A stretch of DNA of 64,000 bases from Glycine soja. Its lineage: Eukaryota > Streptophyta > Magnoliopsida > Fabales > Fabaceae. The notes under the pieces were generated by a model, which saw nothing but the letters and a program-made list of their open reading frames with translations, was not told the DNA's origin and did not search any database. The DNA is taken from assembly GCF_004193775.1 (NCBI RefSeq), contig NC_041011.1, forward strand, positions 16,214,201 to 16,278,200. Reading direction: 5' to 3'. Of the stretch, positions 59,876 through 64,000 are shown one piece after another; position 1 is the stretch's first letter, and every line of letters starts with the position of its first letter. The translations under genes were made by a program, and so were the position numbers.

Positions 59876-60213
59876 TGTTGTATGTTGGTTCATTAACAAC
59901 CATTAGTTAATTCTTTTACTCTTTACCAACTTCATATTTTTCTGTTTTCTGTTATTCTGTTATAGCATGTAACAGTTAATTAGTTTTAAGTTGGTTGGGT
60001 TAGTTAGGCTTGAAATAGTGCTTCTATTTCTTCTTCTTGCATAGCCTAGATCATAAGAGAATTTTTTACTTAAAAAAATTCTGCAAAGATTGAATAAAGT
60101 GGCTGTTGTGAGCACAATGCAGTTTTTCGTTCATCCTTTTTTTGCATTTTGCTTATTCTTGTTCATACAAGAAACTATTCTTTTGTGAAGTAAAATCTGA
60201 TCTTGGTACAACA
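59876..60213 (+). repeat. 3' LTR of the copia element
   Basis: 338 bp, collinear with the 5' LTR. AATAAA is kept near 60092. Confidence 0.92.
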
Positions 60214-60218
60214 GACAT

Positions 60219-61073
60219 ATACAACACCAAGATGCAATCAATTTCAACAAAGTACAACTGCAGCTTGCAGCTATTATCAGTTTTATGGTGTGTATTGATT
60301 GTGATACACTCATAATTTTTCATTACAATAAAATCAGGCTTAATTATAAATTTTATCACCAAACTTTCATTATTTTTTAAATTTTATCACTCAAGTTTTA
60401 TTTTCACAAATTTTGCCATCAAACTTTCATAATTTTATAGATTTTATTACTTAAGTTTTTTTTCATAAATTTTATCATTCAACTTTTAACATTTTATAAA
60501 TTTTACCATCTAAATTTTTGATTTATATATATTTTACTATAATATTAGTAACAAAATAATATAAAAAATTTATTTTTCTAGATTTTCAATGTAAAAAAAT
60601 GACTTTTTAGATAGGTTATAACTACAACTAATATAAAAAGTCACTTTTTTTTTTTACTGCAACCCATATCAAAAGTGAAAATCGTCAATATTTAATGAAT
60701 GAATTTCGAAATTACATAGTTTGATTTATAGTTTTACAAAATCACCATAATAAAAAAGTCTATCATTTATGATAAAATACATAAAAATTGAAAATTTAAG
60801 ATTATAAAATCCAAAAAAAAATAAAACATGGTAATAAAATTTAGAATTAAACCTAAAATTATTTCATTTGTTTGTTCTTAGGAATAGGAACGAATATATT
60901 GAAGAGTCATATTACTGCATGTAAATAATCTCTATTGTTTTTCAGGTTATTTTAATTCATAAATACCATTTATTTTTATATTTATAAAAGTGCTTGCAAA
61001 CAAAGAAGGGTTGAGTACATGGTATGTAAGTTGCATTCAGGAAAGAACGAGTTCAAATCTTTGAAGGCAATTT
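60219..61073 (+). other. displaced 3' flank of the receptor kinase and AT-rich repeats
   Basis: The first part is what followed the kinase stop codon before the copia insertion. It has AATAAA near 60327. From about 60350 to 60530 a loose repeat of TTTTATCA..AAACTTT..ATTTTA type occurs several times. No gene was recognised. Confidence 0.55.
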
Positions 61074-61134
61074 TTGGGATGTCTACATTTTTATAGACGA
61101 TTAGATACATCTACAATCTTATCCTGCACCCTAC

Positions 61135-61518
61135 GTGCTAGATCCCCTTTCCCAGCTCCCTTCAGAACTCGTCTCCGCAGTGCACCGTCGCTGGCGATTT
61201 CCGGCGACGACACCTTTTTTTTTTTTCGATTCTTCTTCTCTTTCCTCTTCTCCGTTGTTTACTCTTCCACCCTATCTACAGCTTCCAGTGACACCGAGGA
61301 AGGAGAAAGTCAAGGAGAAGAACGACACAGACGAAGAAGCCATTGATGCTGAGAATCACCGCGATTCTCGACGAGGATCGAATCTCATACACCACGCACA
61401 ACCGAAATCCCCTTCCCACTCGCGTCTCTTGTCCGCCTTCTCCAAAACTGTAACTTCTCTCTTCGACTTCCCGCGGCACCTCCCCCTCGCCGACAGAATC
61501 GTCTTCGTCGTCTCATGA
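61135..61518 (+). CDS. unrecognised GC-richer ORF
   Basis: 127 codons, ending TGA at 61516-61518, in a stretch with higher GC than its surroundings. It has a Phe/Ser/Pro-rich N-terminal half, a charged segment (KEKVKEKNDTDEEAID) and a C-terminal part LLSAFSKTVTSLFDFPRHLP. I do not recognise it. The minus-strand ORF at 61385-61642 is arginine-rich and looks like a shadow. The first codon is not ATG in the sequence (CTA precedes, GTG/CTA type starts only), so the true start is uncertain. It may be a gene fragment carried by an element, or part of a 5' UTR. Confidence 0.25.
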   Translation: MLDPLSQLPSELVSAVHRRWRFPATTPFFFFDSSSLSSSPLFTLPPYLQLPVTPRKEKVKEKNDTDEEAIDAENHRDSRRGSNLIHHAQPKSPSHSRLLSAFSKTVTSLFDFPRHLPLADRIVFVVS

Positions 61519-63039
61519 GCGTGCCATGCGCCTCAATTTCTTGTACATCACCCCCGCTGTCACCGTCCAGACCCAATTTTCCGACCAAGTTCATTTTACC
61601 GGAAAATCTTCTATGTAGACTATCGTGTTTTTTCCTTTGCAATTGGGCGCTTTAAAAAAGGGGGTTTTCCAGTGTGGAGCATCATCACTGAAAAATTGTA
61701 GCACCATCGCCGATTCATAAAACAGAAGAGGAATGTAACTGAGAAGTTCTGGATCCTTCGCGAGAAAGGAAAACGATTAAATTCTCATTCTTTTTCTTAA
61801 TTTTTCCAATTATTTGCTTTCTCTGCTCTAGCATTTGATTCTATTATATTGTGAATTGTTCTTTGCTACTTCAATTATTTCTCCGGAATGGAGATTGAGG
61901 TTTTTGGGCTTGAATGAAAGTGCAAGATTTTTTTAACAAGTTTTAAAGTGTAAAGGTGGAGTTTTTTAAACACAGCATCACCTGGGTGATATTCTCTGTT
62001 GATGCAAAGGAAAAGCAGAAAAGTGGGAGAGGAGGGTCGTCGCCGTTGAAAACCGCTCTGGCAACGGTGAGTGACGATAATTTCCTTTTTGCTGGCAGGA
62101 AGCAGGGTGAACGGTGGAGAGGGGAAAAATAAAAAGAAAAAGAAAAAGAAAAAAATTAGTGCAGTGGGTCCACCTTATTTCTGTGGGAATGAGATGAACC
62201 TAGAGTAAATAAAGCTGGTCCACCAAAAGATCACTTGTATAAGTGCCTCACGCTAGGCGGTCATTTTTGGGAGGGCCTCCTAGTCACAATAGTTCCCAAT
62301 GTGTTTGTCTCACAATAGAAAGAAACCTACAAAAATTTTCCATGTGATTTTCATTCTACCCTCTTCACGCCAAGATTTCTTGATAATCTCCTAGTCACAA
62401 TATCCATGTGATTTCCATGTGAGTACTTTAATTTCATGATCGATTAAATTATTCACGTGTAGAGCTTGCAAAATTTGAAATGAAAATGAAGTGTAACAAC
62501 CCATTTACCAAAGAAAGTACTCTTGTATTGTACTGCAGTAAATGTGTTGAAAGAATGGGAATTCACCACTTTCAGCAACACTTAGAATTCAGGAATTCCT
62601 AACACAGATAGGCACGACTTGTTCGCAGTCCCAGGCCGAAGCTGGATGAATTAATCAATCAATAGTGCCACTACCATTTTCATCAACACACCGACTAGTA
62701 TTAAACTTTTCAATCTCATTGTTCATGGGATTAGCTTACCAAGAGGATTTGTGATATAAGAAGCACAAATTCGGACACGAACATGGGAACCCGACATATA
62801 TATAAAATAATAATCAACATGACAAAAAAATAAAATTAAGAATTATATATTCATCTTAAAACATCTTAAGTTTTATAATTTGATAATAAGTTTCACAAAA
62901 AAGTACTAAGAAACATCATATTCCACACAAGACAAAAAAATATAAGAAAAATAAATCATCATAATAAAGTCTCACAAGAAAAGAAATATTATGAGAAACC
63001 ATCATTGCAAAGAAAGATCTAAGTCATTCTCTTTTCTTC
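61519..63039. other. unassigned non-coding stretch
   Basis: It contains a purine-rich AAAAAGAAAAAGAAAAAG tract near 62135 and a short direct repeat, CTCCTAGTCACAATA, at 62278 and 62388. No gene was recognised. Confidence 0.4.
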
Positions 63040-63161
63040 TTATTCATCATCATTGAAAAACACAGTTTCTAACTCTGGTTCATCAAGAGATAACTGAACA
63101 ACCTCAAGAATTTCATTGTCATCAAATGGACCAAATTCATCTCCTGCAATGTCCTACATTT
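63040..63161 (-). other. possible last exon of an unidentified gene
   Basis: On the minus strand, a GTAG acceptor is followed by an open frame to a stop with peptide DIAGDEFGPFDDNEILEVVQ and an acidic end, LSLDEPELETVFFNDDE. Codon usage looks coding. No upstream exon was recognised. Confidence 0.3.
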
Positions 63162-63399
63162 TAGTTTTTCCTTGATTGTATTGTAGGGAATTTCTTGAAA
63201 GAAAGCAAAGATTACTATGAACAAATACTAGATCATCTGTTCTTTAAGGTATCATCTTATTTTATTTTCAAAGAATGCACAGAAAGAGTATGTGCTCCAA
63301 TTCCTTTCATAACATGAAGATGAGCATGAATGCCCAAGTAGCTTAAGGGCAATCTCTTGAAGTGTTGGTGCATGAGCACCTTGAACTAGTGTTGAAGTG

Positions 63400-64000
63400 T
63401 TTGGCAAGTGTACCAAATCGCTCCAAGTAGTAATTCTCGGAAGTCCGAGTATCGTTTCCCCAGGGATTTTATTGCACTTTATTGAATACTCTTCAATTTG
63501 TAAGTGAGAAATGAATAGTAAAAAGCAGGAATAAATGCAAGAGTAAATTGCTACTACTAGATCAAACAATTTAAAAAGATAATTAATTAAGATGAAGATG
63601 TTAAGACCGGGCAAACCTAATTGGCCTACAATGCATGAAATTATGATGTTTTATTACCAATGCAATTGAACCTGTTCTACCCACATCTGTCAGTTTTACT
63701 TGCCCCTGATGCCTCACGATGACAAGCCTATTTTAACTACCTATCTCCCAAATGCCTTTGTGAAGACTCAATAATTAAAATGCATTAAGGTTGAATTCTA
63801 GATGTTTGCTAAATGCGTGGGCATTGGGCCATCATTCTATGCCTAACAATGCTGACCCCATGATTCTTTTCTTTATTTGTTCTATTAGGTGTTACCCTTT
63901 CCCAAGCGCATAACCCCTAAAACTGATGCATGCATTACCTCTTAAACCCTTATTAGGAAATACCCTCTCCCGAGCGAATAAAACCCAAAAGAAATTTAAG
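63400..64000. mobile_element. edge of an LTR retrotransposon (partial)
   Basis: Sequence such as GGCAAGTGTACCAAATCGCT, AAGTCCGAGTATCGTTTCCC and paired CCC..GAGCG motifs resembles LTR sequence common in legume genomes, by recognition. The element runs past the window end, so no right border or target duplication can be seen. Confidence 0.4.

Larger units (their letters stand above)
55794..60213 (+). mobile_element. Ty1/copia retrotransposon, 4.4 kb
   Basis: LTRs at 55794-56133 and 59876-60213 begin TGTTGTATG and end ACAACA, with perfect GACAT duplications at 55789-55793 and 60214-60218. By eye the LTRs differ at about 17 positions in 338, so the insertion is older than the Ogre-like one. Gag-pol runs in the order gag, protease, integrase, RT, RNase H, as in copia. 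The left duplication overlaps the receptor kinase stop codon (TGA 55788-55790). The region just after the 5' LTR does not show the common TGGTATCAGAGC primer site. Confidence 0.93.

Overview
The window is plant nuclear DNA, almost certainly from a soybean-type legume (Glycine). The evidence is split genes with GT..AG introns, the plant telomere-type motif TTTAGGG, a plant-specific receptor kinase, and a dense set of Ogre/Tat-, copia-, CACTA-, Mutator- and LINE-type elements like those of soybean. The species call rests on recognition of families, not on a search. Most of the window is transposons and gene remnants. I see only one gene that looks intact.

Layout. 1-5146: remnants of a DUF1771/Smr-domain gene (226-3913) carrying a TIR element and a solo LTR in its introns, then two kinesin-12 motor exons (4060-4292). 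5147-37431: a CACTA-type left end and right end bracket broken pieces of several unrelated host genes. These are an SFT2-like exon, nine exons of a glycine-rich membrane protein, an antisense HSP90 segment, a LINE tail and one coiled-coil exon. The block was later invaded by a solo LTR inside a coding exon (7283-9749), a hAT-like MITE, a second solo LTR (13243-14275) and a 16-kb Ogre-like retrotransposon (15953-31922). That retrotransposon has two LTRs and matching target-site duplications (TSDs) but no reverse transcriptase or integrase, and it holds its own nested solo LTR.

37432-51721: a decayed LINE (about 39190-41300), then a 9.5-kb Mutator-like element (42214-51710) with long inverted repeats and an 11-bp TSD. 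The Mutator element carries two convergent genes, a plant-mobile-domain gene on + and a MuDR-type transposase on -. Both are broken by a few small mutations, and a degenerate telomere-repeat array separates them.

52334-60218: an apparently intact LRK10L-type receptor-like kinase (53055-55790, three exons, 612 codons). A 354-bp tandem duplication lies immediately upstream. A 4.4-kb copia retrotransposon (55794-60213) sits directly behind its stop codon, so the kinase now has a transposon LTR in place of its own 3' UTR. 60219-64000 holds the displaced 3' flank, an unrecognised GC-richer ORF, a possible last exon on - and the edge of another retrotransposon.

The genes do not form a pathway. The window records gene-fragment capture, nested insertion and decay around one surviving immune-type kinase.
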